Assembly: GCA_024346835.1 (NCBI GenBank)
Contig: AP024866.1
Coordinates: 372,001-436,000, forward strand
Source of the DNA: Vibrio comitans
GTDB taxonomy: Bacteria > Pseudomonadota > Gammaproteobacteria > Enterobacterales > Vibrionaceae
Length of the DNA stretch: 64,000 nucleotides
Direction of reading: 5' to 3'
Position 1 is the stretch's first letter, and each line of letters starts with the position of its first letter. Made by a program: the position numbers and the translations under genes. Shown in pieces: positions 16,876 through 26,255 of this stretch. The notes beneath the pieces were generated by a model. It did not search any database, had not been told where the DNA came from, and was given only the letters and a program-made list of their open reading frames with translations.

Positions 16876-16905
16876 TATTAAACGTATTTTTGAGGAATTC
16901 GTCAA
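16876..16905 (-). promoter_or_regulatory. Promoter of tRNA operon B
   Basis: Minus strand: -35 TTGACG (16900-16905), 17-18 bp spacer, -10 TTTAATA (16876-16882), discriminator GCGCTCCG. Same architecture as the operon A promoter. Confidence 0.75.
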
Positions 16906-16969
16906 CCTGTTTTTTGGTTTTTTTTCAAAAAGCGTGTTGTTTGCTTTTAATTTGAGCATATTGCTCAAA

Positions 16970-18109
16970 TTATCCCTTTCCTTGGTTAAAATCGCGCTTG
17001 TATTTGGTGACCTTCTCTAAATATCTTCGTGCTTCAGCGTTACTGTGTTTATTGGTTAATGCCCAATAAACTTGATTTGGTTGCAAAGAATTTAAGTTTT
17101 TCATCGCATTACTACGACTGTTTCGATCGAAGGTGTTCAATACTCCACCAGTTCCACCGTTATAAGCAGAGATCATGCTGTACTCTAGCGATAAGAAATT
17201 GTTCACATCTTTCAAATAACGGTTTTTCAGAATGTAGAAGTAGGCCGTACCTGTATCAATATTGTTCTCAGGATTGAACAAATACTCTGGAGTAGGGATG
17301 CCAGGCTTCTTTTTGACCAGCTTAAATACGTCGGCGCCTGCAGTTTTTGGTACCACTTGCATAAGTCCATAAGCATTCGCCCAACTCACAGCGTAGGGAT
17401 TAAAACTACTTTCAGTTTTTATTATCGCGTAGATCAAGTCTTCTGGAATGTCATAGCGCTGCGAAGCCCTTCGCACAATATCTGCGTACTTATATGATCG
17501 TACTTCTGAGTGCGTAGCAACCATAGGAATTTCTACATAGTGAGCTATTTTGTAGTCCACTTTCCTGGTCTTCATCTTGTTTGCAATTAGGTAGTCTGCA
17601 AACTTATTTGCTCGCCAGTTCCACTGAATTGGCTTACCTTCTTGATCTACAACCTGTTGATATAGAAAGGGTTCTCCCTCAAGTTTGATGTTAGTCGAGG
17701 AAAAAAGATCAACGTGTGCAGGATCATCTGGTGTCAATAAAGTCGTGATGATCGCGGTTTTTAAGTGGGCTTTTGGATCATTGGAGGCCACCGTCTCGAT
17801 CGTGATCTTGCCTGTGGAGAAGTTAACTTCAGCTCGACTGTCATAGTTATCTATGTACTTCACGTAGTTGCTTTTACCTGCAACTTTGACCTGCTGCTTA
17901 CCCCATTTTTTCTCAATATCGCCAGTAAAACTACTGATTAATGAGTCTAGAGCCGCGGTGTCTTTTTCAAATTGTCCGGGCTTAGGTGCCAAATTTTTGG
18001 CCGCAAATCGACTAGTAGGTTCATAGTTTACGTCGTAGATTTTTTCTACAAATTCACGACTACAACCAGCAAGAATTAAGGGAAGGGCAAGATAGAGCAG
18101 CTTTTTCAT
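16970..18109 (-). CDS. mltC: Membrane-bound lytic murein transglycosylase C
   Basis: An outer-membrane lipoprotein that cleaves peptidoglycan glycan strands with formation of 1,6-anhydro-muropeptides. The start MKKLLYLALPLILAGC (ATG at 18107-18109, TTGGA upstream) ends in a lipobox with the lipidated Cys. The N-terminal DUF3393 region is followed by a lysozyme-like SLT domain from about residue 200: YAIIKTESSFNPYAVS with catalytic Glu, AYGLMQVVP, and NIDTGTAY. About 380 aa. The gene follows yggX, but a strong terminator sits just before its ribosome binding site. Downstream (minus direction) lie the tRNA operons' upstream ends. Confidence 0.95.
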   Translation of the reverse strand: MKKLLYLALPLILAGCSREFVEKIYDVNYEPTSRFAAKNLAPKPGQFEKDTAALDSLISSFTGDIEKKWGKQQVKVAGKSNYVKYIDNYDSRAEVNFSTGKITIETVASNDPKAHLKTAIITTLLTPDDPAHVDLFSSTNIKLEGEPFLYQQVVDQEGKPIQWNWRANKFADYLIANKMKTRKVDYKIAHYVEIPMVATHSEVRSYKYADIVRRASQRYDIPEDLIYAIIKTESSFNPYAVSWANAYGLMQVVPKTAGADVFKLVKKKPGIPTPEYLFNPENNIDTGTAYFYILKNRYLKDVNNFLSLEYSMISAYNGGTGGVLNTFDRNSRSNAMKNLNSLQPNQVYWALTNKHSNAEARRYLEKVTKYKRDFNQGKG

Positions 18110-18120
18110 TGGCATCCAAA

Positions 18121-18149
18121 AATAAAAAAAAGAGTGGCAGAAGCCACTC
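18121..18149 (-). terminator. Intrinsic terminator between yggX and mltC
   Basis: Minus strand: perfect 7-bp stem GAGTGGC / GCCACTC with loop TTCT, followed by eight T. It ends only about a dozen bases before the mltC start codon, so mltC transcripts must come from read-through. Confidence 0.85.
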
Positions 18150-18156
18150 GATAGAA

Positions 18157-18429
18157 TTACTGACTTGGTGGCGTATAGCCATCGATAACGATGTCTTTAC
18201 CCTCAAACAAAAAGTTAACCATTTCTGTTTCGAGTAGTTTTCGATGTTCAGGATCCATCATGTTCAACTTTTTCTCGTTGATTAGCATGGTTTGTTTGCT
18301 TTGCCACATGCCCCAAGCTTCCTTAGAGATGCCGTCGAAGATGCGTTTGCCAAGTTCACCGGGATACAGTTGAAAATCCAGACCTTCTGCATCCTTCTTT
18401 AGATGCTCGCAAAATACTGTGCGACTCAT
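18157..18429 (-). CDS. yggX: Probable Fe(2+)-trafficking protein
   Basis: A 90-aa cytoplasmic protein of the YggX family, which protects iron-sulfur clusters from oxidative damage. [39 protein letters not shown] with Cys7 is the family hallmark, and [13 protein letters not shown] follows. It lies 9 bp downstream of mutY, itself an iron-sulfur enzyme; the mutY-yggX pairing is conserved in Enterobacteria and vibrios. Confidence 0.97.
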   Translation of the reverse strand: MSRTVFCEHLKKDAEGLDFQLYPGELGKRIFDGISKEAWGMWQSKQTMLINEKKLNMMDPEHRKLLETEMVNFLFEGKDIVIDGYTPPSQ

Positions 18430-18438
18430 GAGTGTTCC

Positions 18439-19491
18439 TTATGTTAGATCATACTTAAGGTTGGCTAGTAGGTTCTTAACCGGCGCAGCCAGCCCAAGTT
18501 TCTGTGGTTGAGACAAGTTATACCAAAGACCTTGGTTTTGTTCCATTACCAGGCTAGGAAGTTGCTCTAGGTTTAACAATACAGGCGTAATATCTAGGTG
18601 ATAATGACTGAAAGTATGTTTAAACGCGATTAACGTTTTCGCATTGTTAATTTCCGCCTCACTGCAACCTAAGCTCTGTAAGTAGTCTTGAATATTGGCG
18701 TTGGGCTGCTCTGGAAAGCAATGCAAACCTCCCCAAATACCTGATGCTGGTCTTTGTTCTAGCCACACTTCATTTTTATGGTGAAGAATCACAAACCAAG
18801 TTTGTTTTGTTGGTTTATCTTTCTTTGGTTTTTTACCTGGATACTCGGTTTGATTTTGCTGCTTAAAAGCAACGCAGTGGTTGGATACAGGGCACAACGA
18901 ACACTTGGGTTTACTGCGAGTGCAAACCATGGCACCCATATCCATCATAGCTTGGTTGTATTCATCTACTCGCTTGGTAGGTGTATGCTCACTTGCCACT
19001 GCCCACAACGCATTTTCAACGATCTTTTTGCCTGGCCAACCATCAATGGCATTACACCTTGCAAGAACCCGTTTCACATTACCATCTAGGATAGGATGCG
19101 ACTGTTTAAATACTGATGACAATATCGCTCCTGCAGTAGAGCGGCCAATGCCTGGCAGGGCATTTAGTTCGTCAATATCTAATGGGAAGTTGCCTCCATA
19201 TTGATCAGCTACGATCTGAGCGCTCTTGTGCAAATTGCGGGCTCTTGCGTAATAGCCGAGACCTGTCCAAAGGTGCAACACCTCATCAAGATGAGCTTTA
19301 GCAAGCGAGTCAACATCGGGAAATTGCTCTATAAAGCGCTCAAAGTAAGGGATGACAGTGGCTACTTGCGTCTGCTGAAGCATTATTTCTGAAAGCCATA
19401 CCTTGTAAGCCGTTTTATCTTGCTGCCAAGGAAGGTGTTTCCTACCGTATTGCTGGTACCAAGTAAGTATCTTATTTGCGAATGGTGTCAC
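18439..19491 (-). CDS. mutY: A/G-specific adenine DNA glycosylase
   Basis: Removes adenine mispaired with 8-oxoguanine. The 350 residues contain catalytic E35 ([12 protein letters not shown]), the helix-hairpin-helix [13 protein letters not shown] with D136 in LDGNVKR, and the 4Fe-4S cluster ligands C190, C197, C200 and C206 in C-X6-C-X2-C-X5-C spacing. A C-terminal Nudix-like 8-oxoG recognition domain follows ([19 protein letters not shown]). First gene of mutY-yggX. Confidence 0.98.
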   Translation of the reverse strand: MTPFANKILTWYQQYGRKHLPWQQDKTAYKVWLSEIMLQQTQVATVIPYFERFIEQFPDVDSLAKAHLDEVLHLWTGLGYYARARNLHKSAQIVADQYGGNFPLDIDELNALPGIGRSTAGAILSSVFKQSHPILDGNVKRVLARCNAIDGWPGKKIVENALWAVASEHTPTKRVDEYNQAMMDMGAMVCTRSKPKCSLCPVSNHCVAFKQQNQTEYPGKKPKKDKPTKQTWFVILHHKNEVWLEQRPASGIWGGLHCFPEQPNANIQDYLQSLGCSEAEINNAKTLIAFKHTFSHYHLDITPVLLNLEQLPSLVMEQNQGLWYNLSQPQKLGLAAPVKNLLANLKYDLT

Positions 19492-19699
19492 TGAGAGCCC
19501 ACAAAATTAGTCATCAAAGGTTAGAAATTGCACCATAATAGTTAGGCTAAGTAAAACTAAGTTGTGCTGATTGAGCGCAACATACACCCAATATGCACAG
19601 AAATTGGAATAATTTACCGTTGAAATGATTTATGCACTTGCGTAATGAAGATTTCTTTGGATAATTCCCGCTTTGATTAATCGATGAACAGGCAACAAA

Positions 19700-20419
19700 A
19701 TGAGCGAAGTAACGACTAACGAATATACCGAAGATGGCAAACTGGTGAGAAAAATCCGCAGTTTTGTGCGTCGAGAAGGTCGATTGACTAAAGGTCAGGA
19801 AACCGCTTTGAATGATTGCTGGCCAACGATGGGCATCGATTATCAAAATGAATTGCTAAATTGGGCTGAGGTATTTGGTAATACTAACCCAATCGTACTT
19901 GAGATTGGCTTTGGTATGGGCGCTTCGTTAGTTGAAATGGCGAAGGCTGCCCCAGAGAAGAACTTCATCGGTATCGAAGTTCATCGCCCAGGTGTCGGTG
20001 CTTGTTTAGGTCTTGCTCGTGATGAGGGTATCACTAACCTTCGTGTTATGTGTCACGATGCCGTCGAGGTGTTTGAGAACATGATTCCTGATGGTAGCTT
20101 ACAGACCGTTCAGCTGTTCTTCCCTGACCCATGGCATAAGAAGCGTCACCACAAGCGTCGTATCGTTCAGGTTGAGTTTGCTGAAATGCTTCGTTCTAAG
20201 CTGCAAATGGAAACTGGTATTTTCCATATGGCGACTGACTGGGAAAACTATGCAGAGCATATGATTGAGATTATGAACCAGGCTCCAGGCTTTGCTAACA
20301 TCGCCACTGATGGCGACTATATCCCTCGCCCAGACGAACGTCCTCTGACGAAGTTTGAGGCTCGAGGTCATCGCCTTGGACACGGTGTCTGGGATATTAA
20401 ATATAAGCGCACTGCTTAA
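19700..20419 (+). CDS. trmB: tRNA (guanine-N7)-methyltransferase
   Basis: Forms m7G46 in tRNA. The 239 residues show the SAM site [15 protein letters not shown], the [13 protein letters not shown] motif, and [15 protein letters not shown] with its catalytic/tRNA-binding region. The gene is divergent from mutY, as in other Gammaproteobacteria. A terminator follows. Confidence 0.98.
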   Translation: MSEVTTNEYTEDGKLVRKIRSFVRREGRLTKGQETALNDCWPTMGIDYQNELLNWAEVFGNTNPIVLEIGFGMGASLVEMAKAAPEKNFIGIEVHRPGVGACLGLARDEGITNLRVMCHDAVEVFENMIPDGSLQTVQLFFPDPWHKKRHHKRRIVQVEFAEMLRSKLQMETGIFHMATDWENYAEHMIEIMNQAPGFANIATDGDYIPRPDERPLTKFEARGHRLGHGVWDIKYKRTA

Positions 20420-20434
20420 TATTGATATCGATGA

Positions 20435-20457
20435 GGGGCTACTGGGTAGCTCCTTTT
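20435..20457 (+). terminator. trmB terminator
   Basis: GGGGCTA / TAGCTCC stem (one G-U pair) followed by TTTTTG, 16 bases after the trmB stop. Confidence 0.7.
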
Positions 20458-20496
20458 TGTTTTTACCACACTCAGAAATATGAATAAGGTTTTTAG

Positions 20497-21528
20497 ATGT
20501 TTCAATACGCTATCTTGGCTAACCCAGGCCATAACCGTATCTACTTTGACACCGCAGTTAAGATTGCATGCTCAGAATTGAAGGCAATACTTTCTTCTAT
20601 GAATATCATCGTCGATGAAGTCTTGGAGAAGGATATTGGTTTACCTGCCGCTTTGGTGTTTGAAACAGAAAAAGAGCTGGATGCACAGCAACTCAAAAGG
20701 CTCTCTTCATCTTCTATCTACTATGCGATATTTCAAGTTGTAGAATCGGGCTTATTGAAACCACTTCAGCCTGAGGCATTCAATACTTTCCCTGAAAGCA
20801 TGAGCCAAATCTTGCGTTATACAGGCAAGACTAATGAGCAGTTTACACGATTGATGGTTAACTTAGGCTTGAGTGCGGCTAAAACCAATAGTCCCCGAAA
20901 ATGTCTGATGGATCCTATGTGTGGCAAGGGTACAACGCTATATGAAGGTCTGATCCAAGGACTGGATGTTATGGGTGTTGAGATCAATGCCAAATGGGTT
21001 CAAGAGATCCAAACCTTTATCGTTAAGTACATGAAAAATGGTCGTTATAAGCATAAAGTGACCAAGGAAAAGCGCACTGGCAGTGCGGGTAAGAAGATTG
21101 CAGATGGGTTTGTGATTAATGCAGCTGTAAGCAAAGAGGACTTTGTTAACGACCTTGGTCAGTCGATGAAGCTGTACGCAGCTGATACTCGTATTGTGAA
21201 TCAGATCATTAAGAAAAACTCTTGTGATGTGATGGTGTCTGACCTTCCTTATGGAGTGCAGCATGGCAGCAAAAGTGCTAAAGACACCAAGATGGCGCGA
21301 AGCCCTCTCGAGCTAATTGAAGAAGCCCTTCCTGCATGGAAGAGTGTATTGAAGCCAAAGGGAGCGATAGTGTTATCGTTCAATGAGTTCACTTTAAAGT
21401 GGACAGAGTTAGCAGAGCTTTTTGCCGAGCAAGGCTTTGAGGTGCAAGACAAAGAACCGTACACTGGATACCTACACCGCGTAGACCAGTCAATTAACCG
21501 TAATATCTTTATTGCTGTTAAACCTTAA
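20497..21528 (+). CDS. Trm11-like SAM-dependent RNA methyltransferase
   Basis: 343 aa. The C-terminal half is a Rossmann methyltransferase: motif I is CLMDPMCGKGTTLYEG (residues 136-151) and motif IV is SDLPYGVQ (248-255), resembling the (D/N)PPYG of Trm11/Trm14 and RlmL-type enzymes that methylate the exocyclic amine of guanine. GVEINAKWVQE fits the adenosine-binding motif II. The N-terminal 130 residues may be a degenerate RNA-binding part; no THUMP domain is obvious. It sits between trmB and glsA, an arrangement I do not know from E. coli or V. cholerae. The substrate is unknown; tRNA is the likely class. Confidence 0.75.
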   Translation: MFQYAILANPGHNRIYFDTAVKIACSELKAILSSMNIIVDEVLEKDIGLPAALVFETEKELDAQQLKRLSSSSIYYAIFQVVESGLLKPLQPEAFNTFPESMSQILRYTGKTNEQFTRLMVNLGLSAAKTNSPRKCLMDPMCGKGTTLYEGLIQGLDVMGVEINAKWVQEIQTFIVKYMKNGRYKHKVTKEKRTGSAGKKIADGFVINAAVSKEDFVNDLGQSMKLYAADTRIVNQIIKKNSCDVMVSDLPYGVQHGSKSAKDTKMARSPLELIEEALPAWKSVLKPKGAIVLSFNEFTLKWTELAELFAEQGFEVQDKEPYTGYLHRVDQSINRNIFIAVKP

Positions 21529-21556
21529 ACTAGCTTTAAAACAGACACTTCTATAA

Positions 21557-21580
21557 AGCCAACCTAGTGTTGGCTTTTTT
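21557..21580 (+). terminator. Terminator after the Trm11-like gene
   Basis: Stem AGCCAAC / GTTGGCT with loop CTAGT followed by a T-run, 30 bases after the stop and just upstream of glsA. Confidence 0.85.
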
Positions 21581-21604
21581 GTCCTTGAATAACGCAGGTA
21601 AGAA

Positions 21605-22525
21605 ATGAAACCAACAGCTGAACTATTACAAGACATCCTATCGGAAGTCGCTCCCTTGATAGGTGAGGGTAAAGTTGCAAACTACATTCCTGCGCTCGCT
21701 AATGTACCCAATACCAAACTCGGTATCGCGGTATACACCAATGACGGTGAAGTCTTTAAGGCTGGGGATGCGGACGAGGCATTCTCTATCCAGTCTATAT
21801 CGAAAGCACTTAGTTTAACTCTTGCCATGCGACTATATGAGCAGCAAGACATTTGGACTCGGGTAGGAAAAGAGCCCTCTGGCCAAGCATTTAATTCCAT
21901 GATTCAGTTGGAAATGGAGCAGGGTATTCCTCGCAATCCCTTTATCAATGCAGGTGCTATCGTGGTAGCGGATCTTCTTAATTGCCGTTTATCCGCACCA
22001 AGGCAGTATCTTCTTGAGTTCGTCCGTCAATTGTCTGGTGACACGCATATTGTCTATGACAAGGTGGTTGCTGCTTCGGAGATGATGCATGGGGATCGTA
22101 ACGCAGCGATTGCCTATTTGATGCGTTCTTTTGGCAATTTTAACAGTGAGGTAATTCCGGTATTGGAGAATTACTTTACCGCCTGCGCCCTTAAAATGAG
22201 CTGCGTCGATTTAGCGAAAACCTTTAGTTACTTGTCCAACCAAGGTATCTCGGTTAGAACTGGTAAGCGTGTTGTATCAAAGACTCAAAGTAAGCAGCTA
22301 AATGCCCTACTGGCTACTTGTGGTTTGTATGATGGAGCAGGTGAATTTGCCTATCGAGTTGGTATGCCTGGTAAGTCTGGTGTTGGTGGGGGCATCATTG
22401 CAATTGTGCCTGGTGATATGACTATTGCAGTATGGTCGCCAGAGCTTGATGCATCAGGTAACTCATTGGCAGGCACACGGGCCTTAGAGCTTTTGTCTGA
22501 GCGCATTGGCCGTTCTATCTTCTAA
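21605..22525 (+). CDS. glsA: Glutaminase
   Basis: Hydrolyses glutamine to glutamate and ammonia. The 306 aa show the serine-dependent beta-lactamase-like fold, with the S-x-x-K pair S64/K67 in [22 protein letters not shown] sequence ([10 protein letters not shown]), and [12 protein letters not shown] near the C-terminus. It belongs to the YbaS/YneH type. Ends at a hairpin shared with the convergent hemW. Confidence 0.97.
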   Translation: MKPTAELLQDILSEVAPLIGEGKVANYIPALANVPNTKLGIAVYTNDGEVFKAGDADEAFSIQSISKALSLTLAMRLYEQQDIWTRVGKEPSGQAFNSMIQLEMEQGIPRNPFINAGAIVVADLLNCRLSAPRQYLLEFVRQLSGDTHIVYDKVVAASEMMHGDRNAAIAYLMRSFGNFNSEVIPVLENYFTACALKMSCVDLAKTFSYLSNQGISVRTGKRVVSKTQSKQLNALLATCGLYDGAGEFAYRVGMPGKSGVGGGIIAIVPGDMTIAVWSPELDASGNSLAGTRALELLSERIGRSIF

Positions 22526-22551
22526 AAAAAGACCTCTCACATGGAGAGGTC
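22526..22551. terminator. Terminator between glsA and hemW
   Basis: Perfect 8-bp stem GACCTCTC / GAGAGGTC with a 5-nt loop. On the minus strand it is followed by seven T, so it mainly serves hemW, which ends at 22556; it may also limit glsA read-through. Confidence 0.8.
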
Positions 22552-22555
22552 TAGT

Positions 22556-23737
22556 CTATTCATCTTCTTCAGCCATGAAGGCTTCAAGCAAATCATTCAG
22601 AAATAGCTTTCCTTTGTGGGTAATTTGCCAGTGAGTTTGAGTTTCACTTAAGTAAGACTTTTCTATTGCCCAGTCGATAGTGGGCTGGATAGTGCTAAGC
22701 GGCAGTCCCGTTGTGTCCACAAAATCCTGTTTAGGGCACGCTTCGATCAATCGAAAGCGGTTCATAAAGAACTCAAATGGACGGTCTTCATCGGCAACGA
22801 GGTGTTCTGTATCTAAATACGGCTTCACCATGTTCTGATAGCTTGCTAGATAGCCTCTAGGGTGCTTTGTCTTGGTAGTGCGAACAATGCGTCCATCTGT
22901 AAAGCTAAGCTTGCCATGTGAGCCACAGCCGATACCTAGGTAATCACCAAAGCGCCAGTAGTTGAGGTTGTGCTGACACTGGTAACCAGGCTTGCTGTAT
23001 CCAGATATTTCATATTGTACATACCCAGCTGCATTTAGCTTCTCATGCCCTCTTTCGAAGATATCCCAAAGATCATCATCATCAGGCAGTGTCGGCGTTT
23101 TGTAGTAGAACAGAGTGTTGGGCTCAATGGTGAGCTGATACCAAGATAGGTGCGGCGGAGCGAGCTCAATGGCTTTATCCAAATCATCCAGTGCTTGCTC
23201 AATACTTTGTTCAGGAAGGCCGTGCATAAGGTCTAGATTGAAGCTATTCAGACCAATACTGTGCGCTAGTTTGGCAGCGTTTACGGCTTCATCTTTACCG
23301 TGTATACGACCTAATCGCTCTAGCTTTTGTTGCTCAAAGCTTTGCACGCCTATGGAGATACGTGTCACTCCGGCCTCGACATACTGAGCAAATCGCTCAG
23401 CTTCAATCGTGCCAGGGTTCGCCTCCATGGTGATCTCTATACCTTCAGAGAAGGGGATGCGCTGCTCCACACCATTGAGTAAGCGTGCAATTTGCTGCGG
23501 AGAGATTAGGCTCGGCGTACCGCCACCAATAAAGATGGAAGTAAGTACTCTTTCACCAACAGAATCCGCATATTTACCGATATCGCTATCTAGATCCTCA
23601 AGAAGTGCATCAATATACAACTCTTCAGGGATATCTCCTTTCAACGCGTGGGAGTTGAAATCGCAATAAGGGCACTTTTGCACACACCAAGGTATGTGAA
23701 TATAAAGGCCCAGCGCGGGTGGTATTAGCTTGCTCAT
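22556..23737 (-). CDS. hemW: Heme chaperone HemW (radical SAM)
   Basis: 393 aa. A radical SAM cluster motif C18-X3-C22-X2-C25 ([11 protein letters not shown]) opens the protein, followed by FIGGGTPSL and [10 protein letters not shown]. The family was long annotated as oxygen-independent coproporphyrinogen oxidase, but HemW members lack the extra Cys of HemN and act as heme-insertion chaperones. The start overlaps the rdgB stop (ATGA). It is the last gene of yggS-proC-yggT-DUF4426-rdgB-hemW. Confidence 0.95.
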   Translation of the reverse strand: MSKLIPPALGLYIHIPWCVQKCPYCDFNSHALKGDIPEELYIDALLEDLDSDIGKYADSVGERVLTSIFIGGGTPSLISPQQIARLLNGVEQRIPFSEGIEITMEANPGTIEAERFAQYVEAGVTRISIGVQSFEQQKLERLGRIHGKDEAVNAAKLAHSIGLNSFNLDLMHGLPEQSIEQALDDLDKAIELAPPHLSWYQLTIEPNTLFYYKTPTLPDDDDLWDIFERGHEKLNAAGYVQYEISGYSKPGYQCQHNLNYWRFGDYLGIGCGSHGKLSFTDGRIVRTTKTKHPRGYLASYQNMVKPYLDTEHLVADEDRPFEFFMNRFRLIEACPKQDFVDTTGLPLSTIQPTIDWAIEKSYLSETQTHWQITHKGKLFLNDLLEAFMAEEDE

Positions 23738-24339
23738 AAAGCCTGTTTTAGCTGTTGGAACAGCTCATTTAAAGCCTTGCCTCGATGAGAAAGCTGCTTT
23801 TTACGCTCTGGTGCCAATTCTGCAGAGGCACAATCATCTTCTGGAACATAAAATACAGGATCATAACCAAAGCCATTTTCGCCGTGGGCTTTAGTTAAAA
23901 TGCGTCCTTCCCATTTTCCATGGCAAACGATAGGGGTAGGGTCGTTTGCATGGCGCATGTAAACCAGCACACAGTGAAAGCGCGCACTGCGTTGTTTTTC
24001 GGCAACACCATCTAGCTGATCTAATAGCTTGTCGAGGTTTTGCTGGTCAGTTGCTCCTTCGCCAGCAAAACGTGCAGAGTAAATGCCAGGTGCGCCGTTA
24101 AGAAAGTCGACCTCTAATCCTGAATCGTCAGCAATAGCAGGTAGACCCGTTTCTTGGGCTGCGTGGCGAGCCTTGATGATTGCGTTCTCAATAAAGGTTG
24201 TGCCTGTTTCTGCTACATCTGAGACTTGATATTCACTTTGAGCGTGCACCTCAAAGCCAAAGTCAGAAAGCAGGTTCGCCATTTCACGTACCTTGCCTTG
24301 GTTTCCGGTAGCAAGCACTAGTTTATTTTTTGCAGACAA
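23734..24339 (-). CDS. rdgB: dITP/XTP pyrophosphatase (TTG start)
   Basis: Hydrolyses non-canonical purine triphosphates such as ITP and XTP. The family N-terminus [16 protein letters not shown] is preceded by no ATG that avoids the upstream gene. The start is most likely TTG at 24337-24339, with AGGAG seven bases upstream, giving 201 aa. Motifs [25 protein letters not shown] and [12 protein letters not shown] are intact. It lies 4 bp from the DUF4426 stop and overlaps hemW by 4 bp, so the genes are translationally tight. Confidence 0.95.
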   Translation of the reverse strand: MSAKNKLVLATGNQGKVREMANLLSDFGFEVHAQSEYQVSDVAETGTTFIENAIIKARHAAQETGLPAIADDSGLEVDFLNGAPGIYSARFAGEGATDQQNLDKLLDQLDGVAEKQRSARFHCVLVYMRHANDPTPIVCHGKWEGRILTKAHGENGFGYDPVFYVPEDDCASAELAPERKKQLSHRGKALNELFQQLKQAL

Positions 24340-24343
24340 AGGA

Positions 24344-24787
24344 TTACTCCTGAATATGGAAAGTTTGGTTAAATCTGAGAATGCCACTGCCCTTAGAGCC
24401 AGCATCCGCTTTTATCTCAAAGCGAAAGGTTTCATTCTCTGTTATTGGCAATTCAGCTAGATAGTAGATAGCCTCGCCTTGAGTGATCTCTCGAAACTCT
24501 AGGGTTCGAGTATTGCCAACGAGGTTTTTCGCTGTGCCTTTAAGTGTCACTTGTGTCGGCTTTTTGCCAACGCTATAGAGATCAAGGGCACTGATGTTGA
24601 TCAGAGCAACGTTGGCGTTTCTCTTTAATTTCAACTCTGTTGCAATTGCAGGGGCGATGAATGTGGAATTAAATGCAGAGTAGTGCAATTCAATATCTTT
24701 CATCCGCACAAACTGCTCAGCCCAAGTAGGCATGGCAAATCCGGCCATCAATAGTGTGCATAGTGCGGTTTTGAGTAGCTTTGTCAT
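24344..24787 (-). CDS. DUF4426 family exported protein
   Basis: 147 aa from ATG at 24785-24787 ([25 protein letters not shown]), which has AGGGG upstream. That N-terminus is a standard signal peptide, cleaved around TWA-EQ, so the mature protein is periplasmic. The remainder is a small beta-rich domain ending [10 protein letters not shown] recognise it as the DUF4426 family found beside rdgB in vibrios; its function is unknown. It sits inside the yggS-hemW operon between yggT and rdgB. Confidence 0.85.
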   Translation of the reverse strand: MTKLLKTALCTLLMAGFAMPTWAEQFVRMKDIELHYSAFNSTFIAPAIATELKLKRNANVALINISALDLYSVGKKPTQVTLKGTAKNLVGNTRTLEFREITQGEAIYYLAELPITENETFRFEIKADAGSKGSGILRFNQTFHIQE

Positions 24788-24814
24788 CCTTACCCCTGAA
24801 ATCATGTTTGAGCG

Positions 24815-25384
24815 TTACAGCCCGTACCAAATTGGACCAAATAGGCTGCTGGTGAGGTCGCCCATTAAGAAGTTAGCAAACTGCAATGCAATGAATAGCA
24901 CCAGTACGCTTAAGTCTAGTCCGCCCATCGCTGGAATGATGCGACGAATCGGCGCTAGCATAGGCTCAGTCAATTGATGGAATACGTATTCGATTGGGCT
25001 ACGACCTTGGCTAACCCAGCTAAGGATTGCGCGAAGTAGAAGCACCCAGAACAACAACTTACCGCCAGCCTTAATTAGGGCAAGTAAACCAATGATCAGA
25101 AGATCTGGACTAAAGCCTACAGCACCATTTGATGCCATCAACATTAGAAGTACAAACTTCAGTACACATAACGCATAAGCAAAGGTCAGAGTGGCTAAGT
25201 CGATATTACCAATAGAGGGAATAACGCGACGCAAAGGCTTTAATACCGGTTGGGTCGCTTTGACAATAAATTGAGAGAACGGGTTATAGAAGTCAGCGCG
25301 AGCTGCTTGTAACCAGATTCTAAGGATGACAACCATGATGTAGAGATCAAAAAAGGTCGTCACTAAAAACTGCATTGAATTCAT
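24815..25384 (-). CDS. yggT: YggT family membrane protein
   Basis: 189 aa with two YGGT repeats. Each repeat contains membrane helices and the sequence P(V/M)L(K/A)P(L/I)RR(V/I)IP, seen at about residues 47-56 and 139-148. Members are inner-membrane proteins implicated in osmotic or ion stress tolerance; the biochemical role is open. It lies 18 bp after proC in the same operon. Confidence 0.93.
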   Translation of the reverse strand: MNSMQFLVTTFFDLYIMVVILRIWLQAARADFYNPFSQFIVKATQPVLKPLRRVIPSIGNIDLATLTFAYALCVLKFVLLMLMASNGAVGFSPDLLIIGLLALIKAGGKLLFWVLLLRAILSWVSQGRSPIEYVFHQLTEPMLAPIRRIIPAMGGLDLSVLVLFIALQFANFLMGDLTSSLFGPIWYGL

Positions 25385-25402
25385 TACAAATCCTTGATGA
25401 GG

Positions 25403-26227
25403 TTAAAAAAGGGATTCCATCTCTTCGGCACGCTTTACTGCAGCCTGCATGGCATTAGCAACGGTGTCAGAGAGCTGGTGTTGATTAAATGTGGCAATGG
25501 CCTCAGCGGTGGTACCACCCTTCGAAGTCACTTGCTGGCGAAGAGTTGCGAGTTCCAACTCTGGGTTTTCAGCGACCATTTGCGCAGCGCCGATTGCAGA
25601 TTGTTGTACAAGCATGCGCGCGGTCTCTTTATCAAAACCTTGTGCGATGGCTTCTTGCTGCATGGCTTCCATAAACAAGAAGAAGTAAGCAGGCGAGCTT
25701 CCTGCTGCTGCAATAATGGAATTAATTTGAGATTCTGAATCCACCCAGCAGATTTTACCTACTGCCTGCATTAACTCACCAGCAAAGGTTTTGTCTTCTT
25801 TACTGATCTGTTCTGGCGCATAAAGGCCACTCATACCAAGTCCAAGTAAAGACGGGGTATTTGGCATTACACGCACAAAGTCAGCATCTTGCCCTAGCAT
25901 TGATTGCAATCTAGGAATCGTAATGCCAGCAGCAATAGAGATCAGTAACTTGTTACTAAAGTCGATATCAGAAAGCTCCGCCAATACTTCAGACATAATC
26001 TGTGGCTTGACGGAGAGTACTATCACATCCGCTTGAGTGACTGCAGCTCGGTTGTCTGCTGTCGCGCTAATGGAAAAGCGTTGGCTCATTCTGTCACGGC
26101 TTTGCTGCGAAGGAGCGGTTGCTGTTAATGCATTAGTTGGATAACCGCTGTCTAAAAGCCCCGCAATGATGGAGCTAGCCATATTGCCTGAACCAATAAA
26201 GGCGATTTTACGTGCTGAATTTGCCAA
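25403..26227 (-). CDS. proC: Pyrroline-5-carboxylate reductase
   Basis: Last step of proline synthesis, NAD(P)H-dependent. The 274 aa show the Rossmann motif IAFIGSGNMASSIIAGLL, VRVMPNTPSLLGLGMSGLY, and the C-terminal signature SPAYFFLFMEAM with LATLRQQVTSKGGTTAEAI. Second gene of the yggS operon, 28 bp after yggS. Confidence 0.98.
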   Translation of the reverse strand: MANSARKIAFIGSGNMASSIIAGLLDSGYPTNALTATAPSQQSRDRMSQRFSISATADNRAAVTQADVIVLSVKPQIMSEVLAELSDIDFSNKLLISIAAGITIPRLQSMLGQDADFVRVMPNTPSLLGLGMSGLYAPEQISKEDKTFAGELMQAVGKICWVDSESQINSIIAAAGSSPAYFFLFMEAMQQEAIAQGFDKETARMLVQQSAIGAAQMVAENPELELATLRQQVTSKGGTTAEAIATFNQHQLSDTVANAMQAAVKRAEEMESLF

Positions 26228-26255
26228 GAGCTCTGTCCCTTATTGTTTGTTTAAC

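Noticed and set aside
16755..17020. Plus-strand frames over the last tRNA-Phe
   Set aside because: They read through a tRNA gene and the tRNA promoter on the opposite strand.
19547..19846. 99-codon minus-strand frame near trmB
   Set aside because: It overlaps the trmB coding region and promoter antisense and has no protein-like features.
22556..23737. Oxygen-independent coproporphyrinogen oxidase (HemN)
   Set aside because: Length and Cys pattern (C-X3-C-X2-C, no fourth Cys) fit HemW, and its neighbours rdgB/yggT are the usual HemW context.
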